A stretch of DNA of 64,000 nt, taken from positions 1 to 64,000 of the forward strand of contig NHZP01000101.1 in NCBI GenBank assembly GCA_003313425.1, given 5' to 3'. The translations under genes and the position numbers were made by a program. Below, piece after piece: positions 21,021-30,510 of this stretch (position 1 is its first letter; the number at the start of each line of letters is the position of its first letter). The notes beneath the pieces are model-generated. The model did not search any database. It was not told where the DNA came from and saw nothing but the letters and a program-made list of their open reading frames with translations. This stretch comes from Pseudopyrenochaeta lycopersici. Taxonomy: Eukaryota > Ascomycota > Dothideomycetes > Pleosporales > Pseudopyrenochaetaceae.

Positions 21021-22596
21021 CCTTTCACTAGAAAGTTGTCAAGTGGTCACCAGCCTTGCGCTGGTTACCCTGGACACTTTACCTGTAAGCTTTGCCAACG
21101 AGTGGAACGAGAAGCGGACGCGTTAGGCTTTTTAAAGACTACGGCATAAGCACTAGCTAAGCAAGCCGAAGCACGGACGTCGCGGGTCATCTGACCTCAG
21201 GTTGCACGTGAGGAGCACCCCTGCCCTCACACGGACCAGATGTTCATAGTTATGGACACAACGGAGTGGGCGCATTATGGAATAATAGTCTTGGTATAGA
21301 GACTGTAGTGGATGCTCTGCGGTAGTTGTCCCGGAGGGTATCAGTTGGGTACTGCCGCAGTCCCTTTGGTAGGCCTCTTGGAGTGGCCGTTCCTACCGTA
21401 CGCTAAGCTTAGGTGCGGGCGTCGCTTGAGCATGGAGTGCTGTTGGCAGGACTGCCTATAAATGGAGCATGCCACGGCGTTGCTTTGGGTAGCGGAGCTT
21501 TTATCGTGCTCTGTTGTTATCAACATGATGTTGTCTGATGTGCGTGAGGCTCGCACTATTGCCGATCAGGCGATCAGTATGTGTAATCTCTCCGTGTATT
21601 GCGGAGTGTGTGGAACTGTTTGCAGGGTGGTTACTAATGTTGCGGCGTGTAGGCGTCGCTTCACTGTTGTATATGCCCATGTCGGGCGAGTGGGAGGTCA
21701 CTTGGATTACCGACGATAAGCAAAGTTGCTGGGAAGCGTGTTTAGTACATGTGTACACGCGAGACGGGGAGGATCAATGGGAGATTATTGCGAGAGAAGA
21801 TGGTGACAGCCGCGTCACCGCTGCCATGTCTCTCTTGGTGTCACTAGAGGTAGCGCTTGGTAGAGCTCCACGGGCTACGTTGGTTACAAAGCAAACGAGT
21901 GTACCGTTTACGTTACGTAGTTGATTGTTCCGTATGGATGTGCGGAGTAGACATAGGGCTGATAACGTATGGAGTGGTTTGTCCCTGTGCGCAAGGTGTG
22001 GAGCGTGTTGCGAGTATCGTGATGGCCTATCTCGATAAGGGCTTATGAAGACATGTTTTGTAGTCACGTAAGTGTGTCTTTATCTATTGTTAGTGTGTAC
22101 ACTTTTTCTTATGTATGGTAGGTGCATATTTGGGGACTAGGTTTATGGAGTATTGTAGTAGAGTACTTGAATGTGTTCATGACTTATGTAGGTAGGCAAT
22201 GGGCCTATACTTCTATCATAGGGACTGTGTTTTAATGTAGTTATGTAGGTATCGGATACCTAGAACTATTGTTTAGTAGTAGTATTCTGTAAAAATACTC
22301 TTACTATGTATATTGTTTATGTAGAATAGACTAGGATTATTTTTTTTTTTTTTTTTTAACTATAAAATATTTTCTCTATATATATGTGTAGTAACGTGTT
22401 GCGTTAGGAAAAGCAACGAAGAATTTGTATGGCGGAGGTCAGTCAGTAAGGGTGGGAGCCCTGAAGATGGAAAACCATCTCTCAGAAATTGGCTATGTCC
22501 GATTTTGTTGTGGCTGGAGGTCACGTTTTACCGGGGTGCTGAAAAATTTTTCAGCCACGTCAACTTTCTAGTGTGGCGTTTCGCCCTTATATGATT
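21021..22596 (+). mobile_element. Array unit 6, segment type F (1576 bp)
   Basis: A single copy. It has a long AT-rich 3' region (22080-22420) including a run of T near 22340. Its pre-origin block carries the variant TTTTACCGGGGTGCTG also found in segment L (near 33610). Confidence 0.85.
21462..21924 (+). CDS. Segment F protein, unrecognised
   Basis: Model: exon 1 21462-21576, intron 21577-21625 (donor GTATGT, acceptor TTTGCAG), exon 2 21626-21924; phase 1, about 137 residues. The splice joins MEHATALLWVAELLSC... to WLLMLRRVGVASLLYM and then GEWEVTWITDDKQSCWEACL. The order strand, Trp/Cys signature, aliphatic strand, then helix (TAAMSLLVSLEVALG) is faintly like the WW-KESG proteins, so it may be a diverged relative; this is speculative. 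A second small frame (21857-22048) overlaps the end and is not supported. Function unknown. Confidence 0.45.
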
Positions 22597-22614
22597 CCTT
22601 TCACTAGAAAGTTG
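22561..22614 (+). other. Replication origin hairpin with Rep nick site, representative copy
   Basis: CAACTTTCTAGTG (22561-22573) and CACTAGAAAGTTG (22602-22614) are a perfect 13-bp inverted repeat around a 28-nt loop. The loop holds a mini-hairpin (GGCG...CGCC) and then the junction ATATGATT^CCTTT at 22596/22597. This is the arrangement of CRESS-DNA origins: a stem-loop with the nick in the loop. Equivalent junctions lie after 14686, 16277, 17855, 19450, 21020, 24169, 27343, 28909, 30486, 32087, 33679, 35254, 36829, 38403, 39980, 41549, 43135, 44716, 46285, 47858, 49423, 51001, 52596, 54164, 55732, 57310, 58905, 60478, 62069 and 63654. Some copies have a mismatched stem (TCGAGTG) or a shorter loop. 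The exact nick position is inferred from the two telomere junctions. Confidence 0.8.
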
Positions 22615-24169
22615 TCAAGTGGTCAGGAGCCTTGTGCTCGGGACCACGACGGCTTTACATCTAAGCAGGGCCTCGAGTGGAACGAGAAGCGAAGCGTTAA
22701 ACCACCTGGGGTTTAGGGCCTCTGCCCCCTGTAAGCGCTAGCCTTTTTGTCACGTGGAGGCGGGAACACATGGAGTGGGCAGTATGTCTCTTTCTACGGA
22801 GTAGTGTATCTTGGCGGAGCTTGAGGTAGGTAGTATTTATATGCGCGCTCTGGCCGATATGTAGCGCGCTATCGTGGAGCGATATTATGGCGGAGCCTAC
22901 AGTAGAGACGTGCGATATTTCTACGGTGGGACCGTCGTCCAGGCGGACATCTTTTGCGTCTTTGTTTTCGTGTAGTACGCAAGGAAGTGCGTCGAGCGTA
23001 GTCGATGACCTCCCGGATGGGTGTGGGGAAAGGGAAGCTTTCGCGTTGAGGGTCAACGTTGTTCTTGTAACGTGGTCACAGAGTCGTCTGGAGGACGCGT
23101 CCGAATTTTACAATCTTCTTCAGGAGCGGATGCCTCCTGGTACGGAGATTTACGGTTGTCAAGAGCGCCATGAGGATGGGAAGCCTCATTATCACGCAGT
23201 GTTTCGGTTCACGCGTCGGACGAATTGGGTGGATGCACACCAACATTTTCGAATTTATCTGTCTGATGGCACAGTGGATACAGAGGCTATTCGGTTCTCG
23301 GTGCCTCGCCCGTATCAGCGGGAGTCTGATTTTTTGGAAAACACACAGAATTACTGTTTTAAGTATGATGATTCGGTGTTTTTTGGGACGAGGATCGAGT
23401 CACTCAGTAGTTCTGAGTCTCGGAAGCGCAAGTTCGCTGAGGTGCTGGTGGAACCTGATTACATTAAAGCGAAACGGATGTTGATGGAACTGGATCCTAT
23501 GGGATTTATCAAGTTTTATAACGCGTACTCGTCCTATCTGGCTAACGAGAAGAAAGGCACGCCTGGACGAGGGTGGGTAGACTCTGGGGAACCCCTGAAG
23601 CAATGGCGTGTCCCGGTCGCCATGGAGGATTGGCGGAAAAGTTACATTGGGGGGTCATATAAGGGTAGACCTGTCCCCCTCATTCTTGTTGGTCCATCGA
23701 GGCTAGGAAAGACAGAATGGGCTTTGCGTGCAGGGCCCAAGCCCATGGCCATGTCCAATCAGTGGAACCTTGGTAATTATGACCAGGATGCGTCGCATCT
23801 CGTGTTAAACGACATCGATTTCAGCAATTTTGGGTCTGGTAAGTACCGGTATTGGCGAGAAATACTTGGTGGGCAGGCTTGTATTGATGCGCACGATCGG
23901 TATACGAAAACACGGAATTTGAGTTGGGGATTTCCAGTCATTGTAACGTGCAATGCAGATAATGACCCTCGGAAAGTTCCTGACATTGCGGCGTATCTGA
24001 AGCATGCGCCTTGTGTTGTGGTTGAGTTGGCGGATCTACTGTATGTAGATGACGATCTAGCGTAGATAGATAGAATGAAAAATGGCTATGTCCATTTTCG
24101 TGGTGGCGGTGCGGGTCGCGCACAGGCCAGAACTCAACTTTTCTAGTGTGGCGCAGCCTATATATGATT
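22597..24169 (+). mobile_element. Array unit 7, segment type G, Rep segment (1573 bp)
   Basis: Carries the only replication-initiator gene type in the window; repeated as unit 30 (58906-60478). The common region has its own variant (GTGGTC...GACCAC outer stem) and shares the block at 22734-22783 with segment Q (40118-40163). A TTTATAT box lies at about 22835, and the gene follows with almost no 3' region. Confidence 0.9.
22887..24065 (+). CDS. rep: CRESS-DNA-virus-like replication initiator protein (Rep)
   Basis: Intact 392-residue frame from ATG, no intron needed. The N-terminal HUH endonuclease has motif I VVLVTWSQ (58-65), motif II with H-Y-H (101-103, in KPHYHAVF) and motif III Y-C-F-K (Tyr156 nucleophile, Lys159). 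A possible geminivirus/genomovirus-type region (DTEAIRFSV, 131-139) lies between motifs II and III. A basic cluster SRKRK (178-182) may be a nuclear signal. The C-terminal SF3 helicase has Walker A GPSRLGKT (269-276), Walker B LVLNDIDF (305-312) and motif C VTCNAD (353-358). Rep of this kind nicks the loop of the origin hairpin, stays linked to the 5' end and religates it after rolling-circle replication. All catalytic residues are present. The nearest groups by motif are the genomoviruses and geminiviruses; that placement is from memory. Confidence 0.93.
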   Translation: MAEPTVETCDISTVGPSSRRTSFASLFSCSTQGSASSVVDDLPDGCGEREAFALRVNVVLVTWSQSRLEDASEFYNLLQERMPPGTEIYGCQERHEDGKPHYHAVFRFTRRTNWVDAHQHFRIYLSDGTVDTEAIRFSVPRPYQRESDFLENTQNYCFKYDDSVFFGTRIESLSSSESRKRKFAEVLVEPDYIKAKRMLMELDPMGFIKFYNAYSSYLANEKKGTPGRGWVDSGEPLKQWRVPVAMEDWRKSYIGGSYKGRPVPLILVGPSRLGKTEWALRAGPKPMAMSNQWNLGNYDQDASHLVLNDIDFSNFGSGKYRYWREILGGQACIDAHDRYTKTRNLSWGFPVIVTCNADNDPRKVPDIAAYLKHAPCVVVELADLLYVDDDLA

Positions 24170-25732
24170 CCTTTCACTAGAAAGTTGAGGGAGGGTCTGT
24201 GCGCACAATCCGCGCCACACCCAGGTGACTCTGCATGGCCTCCAGCCACTGTGAAATCGGACTTAGCCAATTTTTTTTTGAAATGGTGTTCCATTTTAAG
24301 GGTTCACGCCCTTACTAACCAAGCTCCGCAACAACGAGAAGTCATTGTTTTAATGGCCCTACCATGACCAAATCAGCAACATTTTCTAATACCAAAAATC
24401 CTCCGCACAAAATAAACTACGCATACTTACAATACCACATGAAAACTACGTATCAAACTACTCTCGCATGCAACCATTAGCATAGAATCTAAAATACAAA
24501 GTATTTCATCCTAACGCACCAATACTATGATCACTCCTTCCGATGTACACTCCACGTACCACAGCGACGGACTACATTGACCTACTCGGGGCATGGCTCA
24601 CAAGTCAACCAGTTCCTTCCCGATGGTTGTACTACACCAACAGCGTCACTGACCCCAGTGAACCACTCAAGCTTTCCAAACGGCCATACACCCGAAAATC
24701 TATTCAGCCAAAGAAAACCTTGCCACGAATGCGATCCTAACGCACAAGGCCTACAAATTCCATCTAGCATGCAGCCGCAGCCAGCACCTTTAGGAAAAAC
24801 CCCTAAAGAGAATGCATCAAACCATCCCTCGACAGCTAACGCATCTGCAGTCTGACCATCTGACAGCACAAAAAGAGGTAAAATGCGCTGCACAACCACC
24901 TCCAGTGCCTTCGAAGACAGCTGAGCAAACAGAACGTAGCTCCGCACCCCGCCATCGTGAACTCCATCCACCTTGAGGACCAAGAGTGCCTCCTGGGTCC
25001 AACCATGGCAATCCAACTTCTCATAGTCTCCCAGACAACCTAAATGGACCTCCGTCTCACACTGCCGCGGAGGCTGCCCGCTTTCTTTGGTCACCCACCA
25101 AGATTGTCTCCCCGACAATGGCACATGGACAGTTAGCGACACTCCACGCTCTACAAGCTCTATGACGCTGTCAGTTGGGCATCGGCCAACCTGCCTTCTA
25201 AGAGAGGCAGAAAGAAGACGTATTCACTGACTGTGCACGTGATCCCTCACCACTTGCCGCTCCGCCTCTGTCCCTACAGACACTGGACAGGGCCTCCCTT
25301 CCTGTAGCACATCTACAATAGACGGGAGGCTGTTCTTGGTATCGGCCTCCACCATAATAACCTCTTGCCCAGTACGCGACTCCATCGCACTATGCTTTAA
25401 AAAATTCACTCCGTAAAAACAGCTCCACTGTTCTTGTTATATACCTCTCTGTCTTGCGCGCCGCCAAGAGAACCTAGTCCCTAGCAGGCAATGTGGTGCC
25501 CCGTCCCTGCGTCTACGTTCATAGACCAATTAGATCAAAGATCTTGTGAGGCACAGCAACGTCAGATGACTCACGCTCCACGTGATGCCGTGCTTACCAG
25601 GGCTTTTACCTCTAAACTACAAGTAGTTTAACCCTTCGGTATTCGTTCCACTCATAGGCAAAGCTTAGCGTAAAGTGTCAGGGGTCAAGGAGCGCAAGGC
25701 TCCTGACCACTTGACAACTTTCTAGTGAAAGG
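24170..25732 (-). mobile_element. Array unit 8, segment type H, inverted
   Basis: The only unit in reverse orientation. On the minus strand it starts with CCTTTCAC at 25732 and runs to the origin-hairpin arm shared with unit 7 (24175-24187). Both breakpoints fall in the 13-bp hairpin arms, so a flip between arms explains it. The displaced loop and arm of the hairpin lie at 25733-25755. Confidence 0.85.
24582..25385 (-). CDS. WW-KESG family protein, segment H
   Basis: Model on the minus strand: exon 1 25385-25232, intron 25231-25160 (donor GTCAGT, branch CTGAC, acceptor CATAG), exon 2 25159-24582; phase 1, 243 residues. Exon 1 starts MESRTGQE and ends VRDHVHS. Exon 2 opens LVERGVSLTV, with signature SWWVTKESGQPPRQC, LLVLKVDGV, FAQLSSKALEVVVQRILP, CGCMLDGICRPC and WFTGVSDAVGVVQPSGRNWLTC. 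Promoter and common region are intact in the inverted orientation, so the inversion itself need not have silenced it. Function unknown. Confidence 0.75.
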
Positions 25733-27343
25733 AATCATATATAGGCTTTTCGCCACACTAGAAAGTTGTCAAGTGGTCAGGAGCCTTGCGCTCCTTACCC
25801 TTGTCACTTTACATGTAAGCTTTGCCAACGAGTGGAACGAGTACCGAAGGGTTAAACTAGAATTAGTTTAGAGGCAATGCACTTACTAAGCATAGCAGAG
25901 CACGGGCGCGTGCTGATCATCGGATCGCTGCTTGCCCACTTTTTTTTTCAATCAGTTGTCTGATTGGTCTATGAATGTAGACATAGGGAGTGTGCGTTTC
26001 TTCGCCCACTAGGGACTAGTATTCCTTGGCGGAGACCATGGTAGATATCTATATAATTACAACAGAGGATCTGTTGGCATGGAGTGGTTCTACATTCCTT
26101 AAGGAAACTTTTTCCTTGTTTTGCTTTCCGATGGAGTCGTGTACTATGGACGATAGACAGGCGGCTGCCTCTAGCATGAGTTTGTCCCCATCTCTTATAG
26201 ATGGGTTGCAGGAAGGAAGTTCTTCCGCATTGTCCGTAGGGACACCCATGGAACAGCAGCTGGTGAGGGATCACGTGCACAGTCAGTGTCTTTGTCTTCT
26301 AAACACGGGAGAAGTTGGTCAGGCCAACTCACGGAGTAACAGGTTTAGTGGAACGCGGTGTGTCTCTTACGCTCAGCATGAATGCGTCGGGAAGGTGTTC
26401 CTGGTGGGTAACCAAGGAGAGCGGGCAGCCTCATTGGCAGTGTGTAGAGGAACAGCACAGGACGTGTCTAGATGAGTATGAGCAGTTTATTGCAGAGGGT
26501 GGGACCCGGCAGTCGCTCCTGGTCCTTAAGGTGGACATCCTCAGGTATGGGGCAGTGCGGAGTCTAGTTGTATTTGCGGAGCTCTCAGTAGAGGCCCTTG
26601 ATGTGCTTATACGGCGCATTCTACCTCTTATCACAACGCCGGAAGGCCAGTTAGTGGATGCTTTTGTTGTTGACGAAGTGCTGCACCTGTTGGATAATGG
26701 GTGGTACAGCACCAGCGTGGACTGTGGGTGCACACAGGATAAGATGTGTAAGCCTTGTGTATCGGTAGACGATTCCCCGCCACGATTTCATCGACTAGAT
26801 CGATTTTACGGTGTATGGCCGTTTGGAGAGGGAGATTGGTTTACTGGACTCAGCGACGCTATTGGAATACGAAAACCGCAGGACGCAGACTGGCTGAGTT
26901 GTTCGTAGAGCGGGTGTATCGTTAAGAGAGGAGGTAGCCTGTTTACCTTATGGAACGGCATTAGTATATGGATAGAGCGGTAGCCTAGATCGGGTGAGTT
27001 ATAACGTAGGAGGCACGCATTCCCAAAGACAAATGTACTTAAATACGTACCCTACATAGTATAAGCTAGACTAACTAAGATATGTAGGTTCTGTACAGAA
27101 GCCAAAAAAAAAAAGAACGAAGAAATCGTGGTGCGGAGCTCGGTCAGTAAGGGTGGGAGCCCTCAGGATGGAACACCATCTCTCCAAAAAAAAAATAAAA
27201 ATTGGCTAAGTCCAATTTTGTTGTGGCTGGAAGACAGGCTGAGTCACCTGGGGGTGTGGCTCGAGAGAGCGCAGACATGGGTTGCTGTGGCGCAGATTGT
27301 GCGCACAGGCCTCTCCGACAACTTTCGAGTGCTATATATGATT
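25733..27343 (+). mobile_element. Array unit 9, segment type I
   Basis: The forward orientation resumes at the hairpin arm at 25756. The first five bases (CCTTT) are replaced by the loop and arm of the inverted unit 8 (25733-25755). The rest is a normal unit with one WW-KESG family gene and an empty AT-rich 3' region (26910-27120). Confidence 0.8.
26131..26908 (+). CDS. WW-KESG family protein, segment I
   Basis: Model: exon 1 26131-26281, intron 26282-26342 (donor GTCAGT, acceptor TAACAG), exon 2 26343-26908; phase 1, 238 residues. Exon 1: MESCTMDD..., SLIDGLQEGSS, VRDHVHS. Exon 2: LVERGVSLTL, CSWWVTKESGQPHWQC, LLVLKVDIL, FAELSVEALDVLIRRILP, DCGCTQDKMCKPC, WFTGLSDAIGIRKP and a final WLSCS. 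It follows the displaced origin of the inverted unit but has its own TATATAAT box near 26049. Function unknown. Confidence 0.75.
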
Positions 27344-28909
27344 CCTTTCACTAGAAAGTTGTCAAGTGGTCACCAGCCTTGCGCTGGTTACCCTTGCCAC
27401 TTTACACGTATGCGTTGCCACGACTGGAGGGAGTACCGAAGGGTTAGGCTCTTTAGAGGCTAGAGGCATAAGCCCCTGTAAGCAAAGCAGAACATGGATA
27501 TGTTGTCAGGTGACTCATGTTTTGCCACTCTTTTTATCGATCAGGTTTCTGATTGGTCTATGAACGTAGACAGCATGGAGTGGGCAGCTCATTGCCTGCT
27601 AGGGACTAGGTGGTCTTGGCATTGCGCAAGACAGAGATGTATAAGAGGGGAGCCCTCTCCCCCGTCCTCCTCTTTACACGAGACACAGAGTGTTTCTTTT
27701 ACAGCGTAAAATCTGGATAGGGTGCGGTGCACTAGTTATCGCTTTATTGTCATCAACAAAAGCGATTTTGCTGCAGGTAGCAGCGACGGCTAACTTTATT
27801 TAGTAGGTGGCCGCCTACGGAGGGGATCTCGTTATCGTGTATACGCTTGGTAAGGGTTATTGTTCGCAATGACATTGGCTGTGGAGGCAGCAGCGGGGCA
27901 TAAAGAGGCAGTCTGCTGTGCGGAGCATCGAGTTTGTATGGAGTTGCCGGCGTATGGCGTAGCTGTTGGTGTGGAATCGCCATGGCCACCAGCCGTTCAG
28001 TCTATTCTAGATAACGTAAGTGGTATTCTACAGCGGATGCTCATGACAGGGGCGAGTGCCCTTCTGGGTTTACTGATCTGTGGAGCGGTAGCTTAGTTCA
28101 CCGTTGTGTAAGGTGTATACCGTTCTATGGAATGTACACTCGGAAGCCCTTAAGCATTGTGGGTCTGAAGAGGAGCAAGAGGAGCAAGGACTTTGCGCTA
28201 TTAACGTGGTGGAGCGAGGCTTGTGTAGTATGTGTGTACACTGTGTAGCTACAGCAATGCAGGAGCTTGCAGAGGTGGGCCTTTTGTATTGCACAGTCGA
28301 CGAGAACACGTTCGCAGTGTTAATGGATTGGTGGTAGAGGAACGGGGACTGTAGCTTGCTAACTACGCTATGGTATGTAGAGTGGCATACCTAAGGAGCT
28401 CAAGTAGGGGGAACGTACGGATACTGTAATTTCGGAGTCCTAGGTTCCATAGGGTTTTTGTAGTTTCCTATGCGGATTTTACATTTTTTGAATGTCGGAG
28501 TGACTTTGTGAGGCTTCTACTTTTTCTGATCATTTGAGTAGACATGGAACTGTTACTAACAGAGACAGTGTTCCCAATGTATAACGATTAGATTTTGGTT
28601 ATGCGTTGGACGTCCGTATTGCTAAACACAGTGTGTTTTTTTGGCGAGTATGGCTTTATGCTAGGTAAGTTGTTCGTCACGGAGTTGGTGTTGTATGTGC
28701 GTACATTGGACTTGGTGTGTCCAAGTGTTGTAGTCAAAAAAATTTGACTAAGTACGACACAGTGTGGCGCAAAAAAAAAGTTGTCAATTGCCCTGTGCGC
28801 GATTTAGCGTCATTTGGGGGTACATGGTGCTCACCCAGAAGTGGGTGGGCGGGAGGTCACACTCCAGCCACAGTCAACATTTCTAGTGAGGCGCAGCCTA
28901 TATATGATT
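27344..28909 (+). mobile_element. Array unit 10, segment type J (1566 bp)
   Basis: A single copy. Its pre-origin block (28715-28905) is a distinct variant containing AAGTACGACACAGTGTGGCG, shared only with segments P and V. The 3' region 28340-28710 is empty. Confidence 0.85.
27869..28337 (+). CDS. Segment J protein, unrecognised, possibly spliced
   Basis: Two small overlapping-range frames lie here. The unspliced one (27869-28096, 75 residues) ends in a hydrophobic segment (ASALLGLLICGAVA). A splice from the GTAAGT donor at 28016 to the acceptor TGTAAG at 28112 would join exon 1 (27869-28015) to 28113-28337 in frame. That gives about 123 residues ending in a Cys-rich, Glu-containing domain (ALKHCGSEEEQEEQ, CSMCVHCVATAMQEL, ending LMDWW). 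The donor is strong, but the branch-to-acceptor distance is long. Either product is possible, and alternative splicing could decide between a membrane-tailed and a soluble form. No family recognised. Confidence 0.35.
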
Positions 28910-30486
28910 CCTTTCACTAGAAAGTTGTCAAGTGGTCACCAGCCTTGCGCTGGAGACCCTCGACACTTTACATCTAAGCAGGGCCGACGAGTGGAACGAG
29001 TAGCGGAGCGTTAAACTCTTTAGAGTGTAGGGCCGCTGCACCCTGTAAGCAAAGCAGAGCACGGACTGTGCGGGTCACTTGACCTTGGTTTGCACGTGGG
29101 AGACACACCTGGCCCCACCACCCTCTCAATCAGCTTTCTGATTGGGCTATGGCGATAGACACAGGGAGTGAGCAGCGCTCTGCTAACTAGGGATTAGGTT
29201 CTCTTGGCGTAGCGCAAGACAGATATCGAGAGATATAAGAGGGGGAAGGCTCTCTCCCCGCTCACGGAGTGTTCTCTATTATGTGTAGTTTCGTCTCTTT
29301 TTACATTGCGACTGCATTGTATAGATCTCGCGTGGTATGCGTGCAGAGGATCTGTGTACTGGTAGTAACTTTGGCTGACTCTATGCGTAGCGTTGTGTTA
29401 TGATTGTGCCTCGGTGGGATCGTTGGCGCATACATTCAGGAGTTCCGGTTACGGGATGCCCAGGAGGGGTTCGCTTTGTGAAGCTGCGGTTTAAACAGGT
29501 GTTTTCCCCGAGCGGAGCGGAGGTATCTTCGATTCTTCGCAAGTCTTTGCCGGTAGGGACACGTTGGCATGCAGCTTGCCTTGGTGCTGGTGCACTTGAC
29601 GCGGATGCCTCGCCTGTTGGTGATCCTGTGTGCAGTGTGTTGTATGGTGGTATCCGGGGGCCAGCATGCCGTGCGCCCTACTGCCAATTCGTCTGGGTAG
29701 ACGTGTTCATTGATTTTGGTGGATGCAGTAGTCGCGAAGCGCTTGATCTGGGAAAACATGTTACGCTTTGGGGACGGAGGCCTTGCGTGAAGGCGTGTTC
29801 TGGAGGGTACGGTGATGCCAATGCAGAGCGTTGGGGTACTACAGGAGGTGCGCCCTTTGGTTACGCGTTTGACCAAGAGTTGTCTATGTTTTCGGCGCCA
29901 TTGGAGTTCTGGCGGTGTGGCACTCCTCTTTTATTGGACGCGGAGGAGGAGGAGTTACGGTAATAGTCTTATTTGCGCATAATGAAGGCGTTTGGGTATA
30001 GGTACTGTGCTTAAGGTATATGTCAGTTGTCTTTGTTATACCATGTGGTATAGATTTCGTACGCTATGAGGTTGTGCTCTGTTAATTTTGCGTTGTGTTC
30101 AGAGCATGTTCATTGGATGCATAGGGTCTCAATAGTGGGACACGGCAGGCAGGATGCGTCCTCTGTAGTATTGGTCAGTGTCTATTCCATTGCTATGAGG
30201 AGTAGTGTTGACTTGAATTGACTAGGATGTGTGTGTTGTGTGCGCACAATTTTTTTCCCGGGCATATATGCCTGTGGGAGCAGTGTGGGCAGGATTGATG
30301 GTAAGCGGAGCAGAAAATTGACTAAGTGCTCGAGGGTGGGAGCCCTTGTAGATGGAACATCAAATCTGAAGAAAAAATGCGTAAGTCCATTTTTGTTGTG
30401 GCTGGAGGGCACGGCGAGCCACGTTGGGGGGTGTGGCGCGGAGAGCGCACAGACCCTGCCCTCAACTTTCTTGTGTATATATGATT
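28910..30486 (+). mobile_element. Array unit 11, segment type K (1577 bp)
   Basis: Identical in length and, as far as read, in sequence to unit 12. Its 3' end ATATATGATT is followed by telomeric repeats instead of directly by CCTTTCAC. Confidence 0.9.
29400..29963 (+). CDS. Segment K protein, unrecognised
   Basis: An open frame of 187 residues from an ATG, with no intron needed. It begins MIVPRWDRWRIHSGVP, has alternating hydrophobic stretches that could be beta strands (VRFVKLRFKQVF, CQFVWVDVFIDFGG, HVTLWGRRP) and a run of Gly/Cys residues (ACSGGYGDANAERWGTTGG), and ends LLLDAEEEELR. A beta-rich protein of this size could be structural, but no viral coat family is recognisable and I do not assign one. 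A 5' leader of about 120 nt separates it from the TATA box (ATATAAGAG near 29233). Confidence 0.6.
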   Translation: MIVPRWDRWRIHSGVPVTGCPGGVRFVKLRFKQVFSPSGAEVSSILRKSLPVGTRWHAACLGAGALDADASPVGDPVCSVLYGGIRGPACRAPYCQFVWVDVFIDFGGCSSREALDLGKHVTLWGRRPCVKACSGGYGDANAERWGTTGGAPFGYAFDQELSMFSAPLEFWRCGTPLLLDAEEEELR

Positions 30487-30510
30487 AGGGTTAGGGTTAG
30501 GGTTAGGGTT
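30487..30510 (+). repeat. Interstitial telomeric repeats at a nick site
   Basis: Four exact AGGGTT repeats (24 nt) are inserted between GATT and CCTTTCAC at the unit 11/12 junction, exactly where every other junction has none. The reading GATT-(AGGGTT)4-CCTTTC fits telomerase extension of the segment 3' end followed by addition of the next segment. Confidence 0.95.

Noticed and set aside
22697..23056. Minus-strand frame of 119 codons over the Rep start (also 59006-59365)
   Set aside because: It overlaps the Rep promoter and N-terminus in antisense and shows no domain. A complementary-sense gene pair as in geminiviruses was considered but nothing supports it.
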